From an uncultured Polaribacter sp. (GTDB taxonomy: Bacteria; Bacteroidota; Bacteroidia; Flavobacteriales; Flavobacteriaceae): a stretch of DNA of 64,000 bases. This document shows positions 42,058 through 51,893 of the stretch, one piece after another. The stretch covers positions 1 to 64,000 of the forward strand of contig OX044355.1 of assembly GCA_943846595.1 (NCBI GenBank), written 5' to 3'. Position 1 is the stretch's first letter, and each line of letters begins with the position of its first letter. The notes under the pieces are model-generated. The model was not told the DNA's origin, ran no database searches, and saw only the letters and a list, made by a program, of their open reading frames with translations. The translations under genes and the position numbers were made by a program.

Positions 42058-44463
42058 TTAATTTCCAAATAAATGCAATTCTGTAAATTCTTTATCTATA
42101 GTTATAGCTTGTGTTTCAGCAGTATTTACATTCTCTAATTTAATTGCAACATTGTCTATTTGAATAGATGTAATTGCAAATGGTAAATTATGGAATACCA
42201 TATTAAATTTAGTGTAGTCTGCATTAAACTCTCCACGTTTATGTTGTTGTATAATTAATTCTTTTTTCTTCCCCGTTACTTTAAAAGTTCTTAAACTAAA
42301 TCTCCCTTTTTTGTAATCATATCCGTCATGTGCATCATCATATAATTTAGAGATTTCTTTCCCTTTTTTATAATAAACATCTAAAGTAATTTCATCAAAT
42401 TTCTTTTCACCAACATATTGCTGAACAGGGTATTTAGGGAGTACGGCACCTTCTTTAATAAACATTGGCATACTATCTAAATCTGCATCTACCCACATTT
42501 CTTTCCCTCCTTCAACCAATTCATCTGTCCAGAAATTATACCATTTACCACGAGGAATATACATTCTTCTTCCTTTAGCATTTGGTTCTTGTATGGGACA
42601 AACCAAAATTTGTTCTCCATAAATAAACTCATCACTTCTATAATGCGTAGCTTCATCTTCTTGATCGTATAAAACTAACGATTTTAAGATTGGAGTACCG
42701 TCATTTATATACTTCCAAAAAGAAGTATATAAGTAGGGTAAAAGTTGGTATCGTAATTCTACGAATTTCCTTACAATATCTGTAATTTCTTCACCAAAAA
42801 CCCAAGGCTCTTGCGCTCCATGATCTCCAGATGAATGTACCCTACAAAAGGCATGAAAAACACCTAATTGAATCCAACGAGCAAATAATTCTCCTTGTGG
42901 CTGTTCTGCAAAACCACCAATATCAGAACCTGCAAAAGAGAAACCAGACATTGCCATTCTTTGTGCTTGGTTGTTTGCTATTGCTAAATGTTCCCAAGTT
43001 GCTACGTTGTCTCCCATCCAAGTAGAGGTATAACGTTGTGCACCAGAATAAGCAGATCTTGTAATTACAAAAGGTCTTTTCGGATAGGCATATTTTTTTA
43101 ATCCGTGGTAGGTGGCACGTGCCATTTGTGTTCCGTAAATATTATGTGCTTTTCTATGTGAACACGGATTCCCATCATAATCATGACGCACATCGTCTGG
43201 AAAAGATTTATTAGGAACGTCCATTACAGCTGGTTCGTTCATGTCATTCCAAACACCTTTTACTCCAATATCTTCAATTAATTCTTTAAACAAGCCGGAC
43301 CACCACTCTCTAACTTCTGGTTTCGTATAATCAGGAAAATAACATTCACCTGGCCAAACCTTCCCTTTCATATAAGGGCCATCTGCACGTTTACAGAAAT
43401 AATCTTTATCTAAAGCTTCTTTAAAAACATCATATTCTAGATCTATTTTAATTCCAGGATCTATAATAACAACAGTCTTAAAACCGTCATCTTCTAGTTC
43501 TTTAACCATACGTTTTGGATCTGGAAAGTGATTTTTATCCCAAGTAAAACAACGGAAACCATCCATATAATCGATATCTAAATAAATAGCATCACACGGA
43601 ATTTTCAGGTCTCTAAACGTATTGGTAACTTCTTTTACGTTAGCCTCGGGATAATAAGACCATTTACATTGATGAAAACCTAAAGCCCATAGCGGAGGTA
43701 AAGCGTGAGGTTTGCCTGTTAAATCTGTGTAATTTTTAACAACATCTTGCATCTGTGGTCCGTAGATAAAATAGTAATTCATCTCACCTCCCTGTGCCCA
43801 AAAACTGGTTACATTTCTTCTTTCTTGAGCAAAATCAAAAGAAGTTTTAAAAGTGTTGTCAAAGAAAATACCGTAGGCTTTATTGTCTTGTATTGCTGTA
43901 TAAAAAGGAATTGCTTTGTATATAGGATCTGTATTCTTACCAAAAGCATAAGAGTCTGTTGCCCAGTTTTCGAAACGTTTCCCTTTCAAATTTACATCTA
44001 CAGGCTTGTCTCCAAGACCATAAAAACTTTCTGATTTCTGACAAGTTTTACTCATTTTTACAATATCACCACCATGTTGATAACATTCTTCCCAGTGAAA
44101 ACCAATTTCGTCTTCATTAATTAATTTGTTGTCAATAGCATCAAATAAACGTACCTGTAAACTTTGTTTTTCTACTTTACAAATTAACTTAGAGGTTGTT
44201 ATACTGTAATGTATTTCATCTTCTGTTATATCCAAAAAACTATATCCTCTGCTTGCATGTATGGTAACCCCGTAAGAAAAATCATTTTCAAATTTACCAG
44301 TAGTACTATATCTAAAACGGATAACACTATCTCTAACCACAGTCACCTGCAGAACAACCCCATTTTTTGTAGAAAAATGAAGTGTATCTATGTCTTTCTT
44401 GTAATTTATTATTTTTGAAGGAAATAAATTCCCTTTTTGTTCTAGTTCTGTATTAACAATCAT
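42058..44463 (-). CDS. GH31 alpha-glucosidase, cytoplasmic
   Basis: An 801-residue protein without signal peptide. GH31 marks: YLDIDYMDGFRCFTWD, nucleophile in GVWNDMNEPAVMD, acid/base in STWMGDNVATW, and C-terminal beta domains. Expected to hydrolyse alpha-1,4 (or -1,3/-1,6) glucosides inside the cell, for maltose or glycogen-derived oligosaccharides. It lies beside the glycogen genes but 273 bp from glgB, with a candidate operator-like sequence upstream (44539-44554). Its relation to the LacI regulator of the starch locus is inference. It is outside the R4-R5 interval. Confidence 0.9.
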   Translation of the reverse strand: MIVNTELEQKGNLFPSKIINYKKDIDTLHFSTKNGVVLQVTVVRDSVIRFRYSTTGKFENDFSYGVTIHASRGYSFLDITEDEIHYSITTSKLICKVEKQSLQVRLFDAIDNKLINEDEIGFHWEECYQHGGDIVKMSKTCQKSESFYGLGDKPVDVNLKGKRFENWATDSYAFGKNTDPIYKAIPFYTAIQDNKAYGIFFDNTFKTSFDFAQERRNVTSFWAQGGEMNYYFIYGPQMQDVVKNYTDLTGKPHALPPLWALGFHQCKWSYYPEANVKEVTNTFRDLKIPCDAIYLDIDYMDGFRCFTWDKNHFPDPKRMVKELEDDGFKTVVIIDPGIKIDLEYDVFKEALDKDYFCKRADGPYMKGKVWPGECYFPDYTKPEVREWWSGLFKELIEDIGVKGVWNDMNEPAVMDVPNKSFPDDVRHDYDGNPCSHRKAHNIYGTQMARATYHGLKKYAYPKRPFVITRSAYSGAQRYTSTWMGDNVATWEHLAIANNQAQRMAMSGFSFAGSDIGGFAEQPQGELFARWIQLGVFHAFCRVHSSGDHGAQEPWVFGEEITDIVRKFVELRYQLLPYLYTSFWKYINDGTPILKSLVLYDQEDEATHYRSDEFIYGEQILVCPIQEPNAKGRRMYIPRGKWYNFWTDELVEGGKEMWVDADLDSMPMFIKEGAVLPKYPVQQYVGEKKFDEITLDVYYKKGKEISKLYDDAHDGYDYKKGRFSLRTFKVTGKKKELIIQQHKRGEFNADYTKFNMVFHNLPFAITSIQIDNVAIKLENVNTAETQAITIDKEFTELHLFGN

Positions 44464-44736
44464 TTTTTTGGTTGTTTATTATCGTATGCAAAAATGGCAA
44501 AATTTGATACAATACAATTGTTTAAAATTCTTTTTTTTACGATAAGGTATTCGTCTATTTTAAAGCTAAAAATAGTGTTAATTTGATTAAATGATGGTCG
44601 AATATTCGTTTTTCTACAAAGGGGTTATGAGAATTTTTAAAGTCTTAAAAAAAGTCTCTTTTATTATGAAGTCCAAAAAATAAGTTCTCTTTTTTTATCT
44701 AAACAATAGTCTTTAAAAAAAAGAACTGTATTAAAG
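44464..44736. other. Intergenic region upstream of the GH31 gene
   Basis: AT-rich leader and promoter region of the 42058-44463 gene and 3' side of glgB. It contains the palindrome-like ACGATAAGGTATTCGT. No gene seen. Confidence 0.5.
44539..44554. promoter_or_regulatory. Possible LacI-type operator upstream of GH31
   Basis: ACGATAAGGTATTCGT has the same outer arms (ACGA, TCGT) and length as the candidate operator at 28446-28461, with a poorer inner match (10 of 16). It lies 76 bp upstream of the GH31 start. Confidence 0.3.
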
Positions 44737-46638
44737 TTATTCATATTTAAACGCTACCATACCTAATGGTGGTAGTTCTAATACTACTGAATTTTCTCTG
44801 TTGTTCCATGTCTTTCTGTCAGAAGTAAGTGTTGTGTTTGTGAAATTTCCAGTACCGTTATATTTTGAAGCATCACTATTAAAAATTTCTTTCAGAGTTC
44901 CATTTTTAGGCAAACCAATTCTATAATTCTTTTGAGGTGTTTGTGTTAAGTTTAAGACAATAACTAGATTTTCTTTTTCTCGGTCTCCTTTTCTTATGTA
45001 GCTAATAATAGAGTTCTCATGATCACCATGGTCTATCCATTCAAAACCTTCAGTTGAGAATTGTTTTTTGTGCAATGCCGTTTCCTCTTTATATAAGGTA
45101 TTTAGATCTTTTACCAAATTTTGTGCCCCTTTGTGCACGTCATATTCTAATAGATGCCAGTCTATACTTTGTTGAAAATTCCATTCAGAACTCTGTCCAA
45201 ATTCTGATCCTTGAAACAATAATTTTGTGCCAGGATGTGTGTACATAAAACTATATAACAAACGTAAATTTGCAAATTTTTGCCATTCATCTCCTGGCAT
45301 TTTACTTAAAATAGATTTTTTACCATATACTACTTCATCATGAGACAGCGGTAGCATAAAATTTTCTGTAAAGGCATAATTTAAACTGAATGTTAGATCG
45401 TTTTGATGATGTTTTCTATAGACAGTATCTTTTGCAAAGTAATCTAAAGAGTCATGCATCCAACCCATCATCCATTTCATTCCAAACCCTAATCCGTCAG
45501 AAAAAACGGGACTAGATACTTTCGGAAAAGAAGTAGATTCTTCTGCTATGGTCTGTACATCTGGAAAATTCTCATAGACAGCAATATTCATCTCTTTTAG
45601 AAAAGCAATCGCATCTAAATTTTCTCTACCACCAAACTCATTTGGTTCCCATTCGCCATCTTTTCTAGAATAATCTAAAAATAACATAGAGGCAACAGCA
45701 TCTACTCTTAAACCATCAGCATGGTATTGTTCTAGCCAAAAGATTGCATTACTTATTAAAAACGATTTAACTTCATTTCTACCATAATTAAAAATAAGAC
45801 TTTTCCAGTCTTGATGATATCCTTTTTTAGGATCTGGATGCTCATATAAACAAGATCCATCAAAATTACCCAAACCGTGCGCATCTGAAGGGAAGTGAGA
45901 AGGTACCCAATCTAATAGTACACCAATTCCCTTTTCATGAAACTTATCTACTAAAAATTTAAATTCATCTGGGTAGCCAAATCTAGAAGTAGGAGCGAAA
46001 TAACCTGTTAATTGGTATCCCCAACTTGGATCATATGGAAACTCCATTATTGGCATTAATTCTACATGTGTGAAATTCATTTCTGCAACATAATCTACAA
46101 GTTCATCAGCTAATTCGGTGTAACTCATAAACCTATTTTCTGCTACTTTTTGTTTCCAAGAACCTAAATGAACTTCATAAACAGAATATGGGGAGTTTAA
46201 AGCATTGTGCTTTTTACGAGCCTTCATCCATTTTTTATCCCTCCAAGAATAATTATCCTCCCAAACAATAGAAGCTGTTTTTGGCGGATGTTCGCATCTA
46301 CGCGCATAAGGATCTGCTTTTTCTGAAACAGTATCTGTATTTTTTATTTTGTATTTGTAGGCGTTCCCTTTTCCTGCATACGGAATAAAACCTTCCCAAA
46401 TACCACTAGAATCCCATCTTACATTAAGTGGATGTTCTTGGTCATTCCAATAATTAAAATCTCCAATTACAGAAACCTCTTTTGCATTAGGCGCCCAAAC
46501 TGCAAAATAAGTACCTTTTACACCGTCTTTTGTAATGATATGAGAACCAAATTTTTCATATAATTTATAATGTTTACCACCCTTAAATAGGCTAATATCG
46601 AAATCTGAGAATAAACTATGCGCTATAACTTTAGACAT
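44737..46638 (-). CDS. glgB: 1,4-alpha-glucan branching enzyme
   Basis: A 633-residue protein with N-terminal CBM48 domain (about 30-125, SVIGDFNYWNDQEHPLNVRW), GH13_9 barrel with GVLLDWVPSHF, GLRVDAVASML (nucleophile), TIAEESTSF (acid/base) and LSHDEVVYGK, and C-terminal beta domain. It introduces alpha-1,6 branches into glycogen. Followed upstream in the same direction by glgC (25 bp) and glgA. Confidence 0.95.
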   Translation of the reverse strand: MSKVIAHSLFSDFDISLFKGGKHYKLYEKFGSHIITKDGVKGTYFAVWAPNAKEVSVIGDFNYWNDQEHPLNVRWDSSGIWEGFIPYAGKGNAYKYKIKNTDTVSEKADPYARRCEHPPKTASIVWEDNYSWRDKKWMKARKKHNALNSPYSVYEVHLGSWKQKVAENRFMSYTELADELVDYVAEMNFTHVELMPIMEFPYDPSWGYQLTGYFAPTSRFGYPDEFKFLVDKFHEKGIGVLLDWVPSHFPSDAHGLGNFDGSCLYEHPDPKKGYHQDWKSLIFNYGRNEVKSFLISNAIFWLEQYHADGLRVDAVASMLFLDYSRKDGEWEPNEFGGRENLDAIAFLKEMNIAVYENFPDVQTIAEESTSFPKVSSPVFSDGLGFGMKWMMGWMHDSLDYFAKDTVYRKHHQNDLTFSLNYAFTENFMLPLSHDEVVYGKKSILSKMPGDEWQKFANLRLLYSFMYTHPGTKLLFQGSEFGQSSEWNFQQSIDWHLLEYDVHKGAQNLVKDLNTLYKEETALHKKQFSTEGFEWIDHGDHENSIISYIRKGDREKENLVIVLNLTQTPQKNYRIGLPKNGTLKEIFNSDASKYNGTGNFTNTTLTSDRKTWNNRENSVVLELPPLGMVAFKYE

Positions 46639-46663
46639 GTAATGGTTTTAAATTTAGATATTT

Positions 46664-47926
46664 TTAAATTACAGTTCCTTTAGGAATTACTGCTCCTTTT
46701 TTGACAACAACAATACCGTCCTTTACCAGGTAGGTGTCTGTTTCAATATCTTTTAAATGCAAGCCCCCATTAATTCTACAATCGTCTCCAATTCTACAGT
46801 TTTTATCAATAATACAATTATTAATAAAACATCGATCTCCAATACCTAGCTGAATATCGATACTTTTATTTTTTATTTCGTCTAAAGATTCATAAGCATC
46901 ATTACCCATCATATAGGTTTTAGTAATAATAGTTTCTTTACCTATTCTTGATCGAATGCCGATAACAGATCTTTCAATTTTTTCTGCATTTATAATACAA
47001 CCATCTGCAATAATTGATTTATTTAATATGGTATTTGTAAATTTTGAAGTAGGTAAGATACGGGCTCTCGTAAATACTCTATTTTCATCATATAAATTAA
47101 ATTTAGGTAAATCATCCGTTAAGCCCAAGTTTGCTTCAAAGAAAGAATCTATATTCCCAATATCAGTCCAATAGCCTTCATATGGATAACTCATTGTTTT
47201 ATGTTCTCCAATGGCTTGTGGTATAATTTCTTTACCGAAATCAATCGTTTCAGGGTTCGCCATCAATTCAATCAATAAATCGCGATTAAAAATGTAAATT
47301 CCCATAGAGGCAAGATAATTTCTACCTTCACTTTTCATTTCTGGACTTACTTCTGAAGTCCAATCTGGCAATAATTCTGAGGCAGGTTTTTCTATAAACG
47401 AGGCAATTGTGTTATCATTATTGGTTTTTAGAAGACCAAATGATGTTGCATCCTTAGCATTTACAGGGTAGGTTGCTATAGAAATTTTAGCACCACTTTC
47501 CTTGTGTTTTTGAATCATATCCTTAAAATCCATATTATACAGTTGATCTCCAGACAATATTAAAGCATATTCAAAATCGTTTGCTAAAAAATGATGCATA
47601 CTTTGTCTTACGGCATCTGCTGTTCCTTGAAACCATTCATTACTCTGCATGGTTTGCTCTGCTGCTAAAACATCTACGAATGCAGCGCTAAAAAAACTAA
47701 AATGATAGGTATTTTTTATATGTGCATTTAAAGAAGCAGAATTAAATTGTGTTAAAACGTACATTCTTTTAATGTCTGAATTAATACAGTTAGAAATAGG
47801 AATGTCTACCAATCTATATTTCCCTGCAATAGGAACTGCTGGTTTAGACCTGTCTTTTGTCAATGGGTAAAGTCTAGAACCTTGTCCTCCGCCTAAAATA
47901 ATACCTAATACTTGATCATTTATCAT
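46664..47926 (-). CDS. glgC: Glucose-1-phosphate adenylyltransferase
   Basis: A 420-residue protein. N-terminal nucleotidyltransferase with ILGGGQGSRLYPLTKDRSKP and FQGTADAVRQ, and a C-terminal left-handed beta-helix (about 290-420, DDCRINGG). It makes ADP-glucose from alpha-glucose-1-phosphate and ATP, the committed step of glycogen synthesis. It starts 2 bp after the glgA stop, so cotranscribed. Confidence 0.95.
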   Translation of the reverse strand: MINDQVLGIILGGGQGSRLYPLTKDRSKPAVPIAGKYRLVDIPISNCINSDIKRMYVLTQFNSASLNAHIKNTYHFSFFSAAFVDVLAAEQTMQSNEWFQGTADAVRQSMHHFLANDFEYALILSGDQLYNMDFKDMIQKHKESGAKISIATYPVNAKDATSFGLLKTNNDNTIASFIEKPASELLPDWTSEVSPEMKSEGRNYLASMGIYIFNRDLLIELMANPETIDFGKEIIPQAIGEHKTMSYPYEGYWTDIGNIDSFFEANLGLTDDLPKFNLYDENRVFTRARILPTSKFTNTILNKSIIADGCIINAEKIERSVIGIRSRIGKETIITKTYMMGNDAYESLDEIKNKSIDIQLGIGDRCFINNCIIDKNCRIGDDCRINGGLHLKDIETDTYLVKDGIVVVKKGAVIPKGTVI

Positions 47927-47928
47927 CG

Positions 47929-49326
47929 TTAATTTTTTAGAGATTTATATAAGTTTACGTATGCTTGTGCAGAGTTACCCCACGAATGGTCTATTTGCAT
48001 CATTTTTTTAAGATTTTTTTTGAATTCCTTTTGATTGAAATAAATGGATGCTTTGGTAATTGCTGAGGTTACTTTTTCTATTGTAACTCCATGATGAACA
48101 ACTCCAAAACCATTTTCTTTGGTAATATCTATAATAGTGTCTTTTAAACCACCAATGGCATTTACAATTGGCACGGTGCCATATCGCAAAGAATACATCT
48201 GATTTAAACCACAAGGCTCTACGCGAGAAGGCATTAATAAGAAGTCTGCACCAGCGTACATAATATGTGCCAACTTTTCATCATATCCTATAAACTTATT
48301 AAAATTTTCTTGAGATATTGAAGTTAGCGCCTCTTCTATTTTTTCATACCCAGATCCCAATAAAAGAATAGAAATATTATTTTCTGCTAATGCTTCTTTA
48401 AAAATTTCAGGGAATAAATCGGCTCCTTTTTCACCTACTAATCTTCCTATAAATACAAAAAGTGGTTTCTTAACATCTAAGTTATACTCTTTACACAACC
48501 ACTTTTTATTACTGCTTTTACCAGATATCACAGTAGATTTGTCATAATTTTTAATGAGTTTATCATCTGTTTTAGGGTTCCAAACTCTCCAATCGATTCC
48601 ATTTAGTATACCAATACATTTTGAGCTTTCATGATTTAAAAGGTCTTCCAATCCGTTTGCTTTTATTTTTAACTCTTCCATGTAAGACGGAGAAACGGTA
48701 GTAACTTTCCATGCACATTTTATAGCTGTTGCTAGAGAGTTTATATTTCCACCCCAATCTAATAAACCAATATTATCTCTATTAAAAGGCGGAATTAAAT
48801 TTACTTTTTCGTGAGAAAACCACCCTTGGTATTGTGCATTGTGTATGGTTAGAACTGTTGGAATATTTTTTAAGGTTTTATATTTAAAACTCTGAGAGAT
48901 CATAAATGGAATTAACCCTGTGTGATGATCATGTGTATGGATAATATTAGGTTGTTTTTTTAAAGTTAAAATCCAATCTAAAGTAGCTATTTGAAAAGCT
49001 AAAAATCGTTCTGTATCATCACTAGAGTATACATATTCCTTATAGATTAAGTCTGGAATATCAATACAAAAAAGGTCAAAACCAAGTTGATTACTTGTTA
49101 GTTTAAGAACTTTAAAATTATAGTATTGATGCCCAAGAACAGTATAGTCTGAGTGAATTTCTTCAAAGGTATTACTTTGCGTAAATTTATTATTGTAAAA
49201 CGGCATTATCACATTTGCCGAAGTACCTAAATCTTTTTGATATTTAGGTAAAGCACCAAGAACATCTGCAAGTCCACCAACTTTAGCTATCGGAAAACAT
49301 TCCGCACTTATATGTAGTATATTCAA
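47929..49326 (-). CDS. glgA: Glycogen synthase (ADP-glucose type)
   Basis: A 465-residue GT5 enzyme: N-terminal HISAECFPIAKVGGLADVLG (KVGGL ADP-glucose site), GIDWRVWNPKTD, IGRLVGEKG and C-terminal PSRVEPCGLNQMYSLRYGTV. It extends alpha-1,4 glucan chains. First gene of the glgA-glgC-glgB run. Confidence 0.95.
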   Translation of the reverse strand: MNILHISAECFPIAKVGGLADVLGALPKYQKDLGTSANVIMPFYNNKFTQSNTFEEIHSDYTVLGHQYYNFKVLKLTSNQLGFDLFCIDIPDLIYKEYVYSSDDTERFLAFQIATLDWILTLKKQPNIIHTHDHHTGLIPFMISQSFKYKTLKNIPTVLTIHNAQYQGWFSHEKVNLIPPFNRDNIGLLDWGGNINSLATAIKCAWKVTTVSPSYMEELKIKANGLEDLLNHESSKCIGILNGIDWRVWNPKTDDKLIKNYDKSTVISGKSSNKKWLCKEYNLDVKKPLFVFIGRLVGEKGADLFPEIFKEALAENNISILLLGSGYEKIEEALTSISQENFNKFIGYDEKLAHIMYAGADFLLMPSRVEPCGLNQMYSLRYGTVPIVNAIGGLKDTIIDITKENGFGVVHHGVTIEKVTSAITKASIYFNQKEFKKNLKKMMQIDHSWGNSAQAYVNLYKSLKN

Positions 49327-49595
49327 TCTCTGTAATTAGAATGTTATTTTATAAAATTACAATTTTTTTTTTGACTAAAAGAATCTGTAGTGATTATTGA
49401 TATAAGTTTAATATAAATATTAAAAAATTTAATAAAATTTATTTTTTGACAAGAAATACTAGTGTAGTTTATGAATTTCGCTGTTTATTTTATCTTACAG
49501 GTTTATTTTTCTTGAAAAGACTTATTTTTTTTAGTTAATCCTAGTTTTGTAATCTTAATAACAATATATTAGTTTCTTAATAAAACTAATTAGCA
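49327..49595. other. Divergent promoter region between glgA and a lipoprotein gene
   Basis: Very AT-rich. TAGTTTTG at 49542-49549 fits the Bacteroidota -7 element (TAnnTTTG) for the rightward gene, but a well-spaced -33 TTTG is not obvious. No gene seen. Confidence 0.4.
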
Positions 49596-50306
49596 ATGTA
49601 TTTGAAAAATCTATCCATCTTTTTATTAATTCTAACTATTTGTTTTTCTTCATGTCTATCAGTTGAAGAACCGAACATAATTATCCCAAATTTTGTTGAA
49701 AATCCAGAAGCAAGTGAACTCTTTGACACTAGTAATTTTGGAATTTATAAAGGAGTATTTGTTGGTTCTAGTGGAATCATAATCATAAATTTAAATAACA
49801 ATACTACCATTTCTGCTACTTTAAAAATAGATGGAGTAAACTATATTTTTTCTACAAATGAATCAATTACAGAAAACCAACAAACCGAAATAATCTTCAC
49901 AAATAATGGTAATAGCTTCGTATTCAATGTATCCTCAACGGGTACAAATCCAGAAATCACTAATTTAAACATTCAAGGACACCCAAATGCAGAAACAATT
50001 CTTGTAAAAGAAACCTCTGACATGTTAACAAAGGTATTTGAAGGCACCTACAACGGCACAGACAATGATGATGCTGGTGTTTTTAATGCGATTGTTTCAG
50101 GCAGTGAAATGCATGTCCTTGCCTTTAGCACAATGTATACTGTTTTTTATACAGCAAACGGATCCGTAAATAATGAAAACATTACAGGAATAACCTCAAC
50201 AGGAACAAATTTTACAGGAATTATTGAAAACGATAAAATGAATGGCTCCTGGAACAACAGTCAATCCAATGAAAATGGAAATTGGAATGCAGAAAGATCC
50301 TATTAG
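49596..50306 (+). CDS. Lipoprotein of unknown function
   Basis: A 236-residue protein with lipoprotein signal (LILTICFSSC). The remainder is beta-rich with repeated G-x-Y-x-G and NGSW-type segments (FEGTYNGTDNDDAGVF, NDKMNGSWNNSQ), resembling small beta-barrel lipoproteins. No recognised family. It is followed 73 bp later by another small lipoprotein gene, possibly cotranscribed. Confidence 0.6.
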   Translation: MYLKNLSIFLLILTICFSSCLSVEEPNIIIPNFVENPEASELFDTSNFGIYKGVFVGSSGIIIINLNNNTTISATLKIDGVNYIFSTNESITENQQTEIIFTNNGNSFVFNVSSTGTNPEITNLNIQGHPNAETILVKETSDMLTKVFEGTYNGTDNDDAGVFNAIVSGSEMHVLAFSTMYTVFYTANGSVNNENITGITSTGTNFTGIIENDKMNGSWNNSQSNENGNWNAERSY

Positions 50307-50379
50307 AATTCAATATTTATGACTGATATTGAGTACTACCTTACCCTGAATGTTTCTTTTATATTTAAATTTAAATAAA

Positions 50380-50907
50380 ATGATAAAAAAATTACTATTT
50401 CTAACACTACTAACGCTAAGTCTTTTTAGCTGCGAGAGCGAAGATTCAAAGGAACAACCAATCCCTGCGATGGTTCTCGGAGAATGGGAAACCTATAAAG
50501 TAGAAAGACAAGAACTACATCTTGAAAGTGCTAACGGAGAGCTAATTCAATCAATAAAATGGTACGATCAAACAAGTCAATTCGCCACAGAAAGCACCTT
50601 AGCATTTACCGAAGACAATACTTTTAAAAATTTTTATGCCAATGTAACTACTGGAGAAGGTACTTGGAATACCATAGATGATAAAACATTTAATTTTACT
50701 TTCAATAATCCATTAAGTAATTGGTCTGCTCTTGAAGATTCCTATACCGTGAATTTTTATTGCAACAACAGCATGTCTATACAATACCGCATTGTACCTC
50801 CAGCTGGCAATCATAATTTCCAAAATACAGATTGGTATATCATTCAATACTACAGAACTCCTGGGACTTCGCAGTGCGATGACTCCATCAATTACAAAGT
50901 GAATTAG
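50380..50907 (+). CDS. Small lipoprotein, lipocalin-like
   Basis: About 175 residues from the ATG at 50380, which gives lipoprotein signal MIKKLLFLTLLTLSLFSC (an upstream ATG at 50350 adds ten residues before it). The mature part (MVLGEWETYKVERQEL, TFKNFYANVTTGEGTWNTID) has the GEW start and the beta pattern of lipocalin-like domains common in Flavobacteria. Function unknown. Confidence 0.6.
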   Translation: MIKKLLFLTLLTLSLFSCESEDSKEQPIPAMVLGEWETYKVERQELHLESANGELIQSIKWYDQTSQFATESTLAFTEDNTFKNFYANVTTGEGTWNTIDDKTFNFTFNNPLSNWSALEDSYTVNFYCNNSMSIQYRIVPPAGNHNFQNTDWYIIQYYRTPGTSQCDDSINYKVN

Positions 50908-50938
50908 AAACACAGCTTTTAACCGACCAACAAAAAAA

Positions 50939-50966
50939 CCCAAACAAAGCTGTTTGGATTTTTTTA
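50939..50966 (+). terminator. Rho-independent terminator
   Basis: CCAAAC and GTTTGG pair around a short loop followed by ATTTTTTTA. It lies downstream of the 50380-50907 gene, between convergent genes. Confidence 0.75.
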
Positions 50967-50988
50967 TATGTATAAAGCGACAGGACTA

Positions 50989-51855
50989 TTATTGCAACAT
51001 TTGCAACTTGCTAACTTCCAATGCTGTCAACGATCTCCATCTTCCTCTTGGCAGGTTTTTCTTTGTCAATTCTGCAAAGATTACTCGGTCAAGTTTTGTT
51101 ACCTTGTATCCTAAATGTTCAAATATTTTACGAACAATTCGGTTTCTTCCTGAATGAATTTCGATTCCGACTTCATTTTTTGGTTCGCCATCTACATAAG
51201 AAACTGCATCGATAAATACTTTTTTCCCTTCAATGATGACCTCTCCTCTTAATTTCTCTAAATCTTTTAATGCTAATTTATTCTCTAAAGTTGCATGGTA
51301 TAATTTACGCACATTGTGTCTTGGATGCGTTAGTTTCTTTGCCATTTCACCATCATTGGTAAACAACAATAAACCCGTTGTATTACGATCTAAACGACCT
51401 ACTGGGTAGATTCTTTCTTTGGAAGCGTTTGCCACCAACTCCATGACTGTTTTACGGCCACGTTCATCATCCATCGTAGTGATATAGTTCTTAGGCTTGT
51501 TCAATAAAATATATTTCTTTTGCTCTGGAGTGATTGAAGTACCATCAAAACGCACAATGTCATCAGCTTGTACTTTGTACCCCATTTCGGTGACTAAGTT
51601 TCCATTCACTTCTACACTTCCGTGCTCTATATAGGTATCTGCCTCTCTTCGAGAACAAACTCCAGAATTGGCAATGTACTTGTTTAAACGGATTCCAGCA
51701 GATTCATCTGTTTTATGAACCGAATGGGTTTTCTTGAATTCTTTCTTTGGGCTCGTTCTACTTAACGGTGCCTTTTTCTTTGTACTTTTTCTGCTTAGAG
51801 GAGTACTTTTTTTACCTTCCTGTCGTCCTCGCGACGAGTTTCTATTTGAATTCAT
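50989..51855 (-). CDS. rluB: rRNA pseudouridine synthase (RluB/RsuA family)
   Basis: A 288-residue protein with a basic S/K/R-rich N-terminal extension (about 1-50), an S4 RNA-binding domain (IRLNKYIANSGVCSRREADT) and a catalytic domain with YPVGRLDRNTTGLLLFTNDG containing the catalytic Asp. It isomerises a uridine in large-subunit rRNA. The long basic leader is typical of flavobacterial members. Confidence 0.85.
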   Translation of the reverse strand: MNSNRNSSRGRQEGKKSTPLSRKSTKKKAPLSRTSPKKEFKKTHSVHKTDESAGIRLNKYIANSGVCSRREADTYIEHGSVEVNGNLVTEMGYKVQADDIVRFDGTSITPEQKKYILLNKPKNYITTMDDERGRKTVMELVANASKERIYPVGRLDRNTTGLLLFTNDGEMAKKLTHPRHNVRKLYHATLENKLALKDLEKLRGEVIIEGKKVFIDAVSYVDGEPKNEVGIEIHSGRNRIVRKIFEHLGYKVTKLDRVIFAELTKKNLPRGRWRSLTALEVSKLQMLQ

Positions 51856-51893
51856 TTATTAAAATTTTGGCAAAGGTACTCAAATTGAAGATC

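Noticed and set aside
42058..49326. Glycogen genes as part of the mobile block.
   Set aside because: No junction repeat to their right within the window, and glgA/B/C look like normal core genes.
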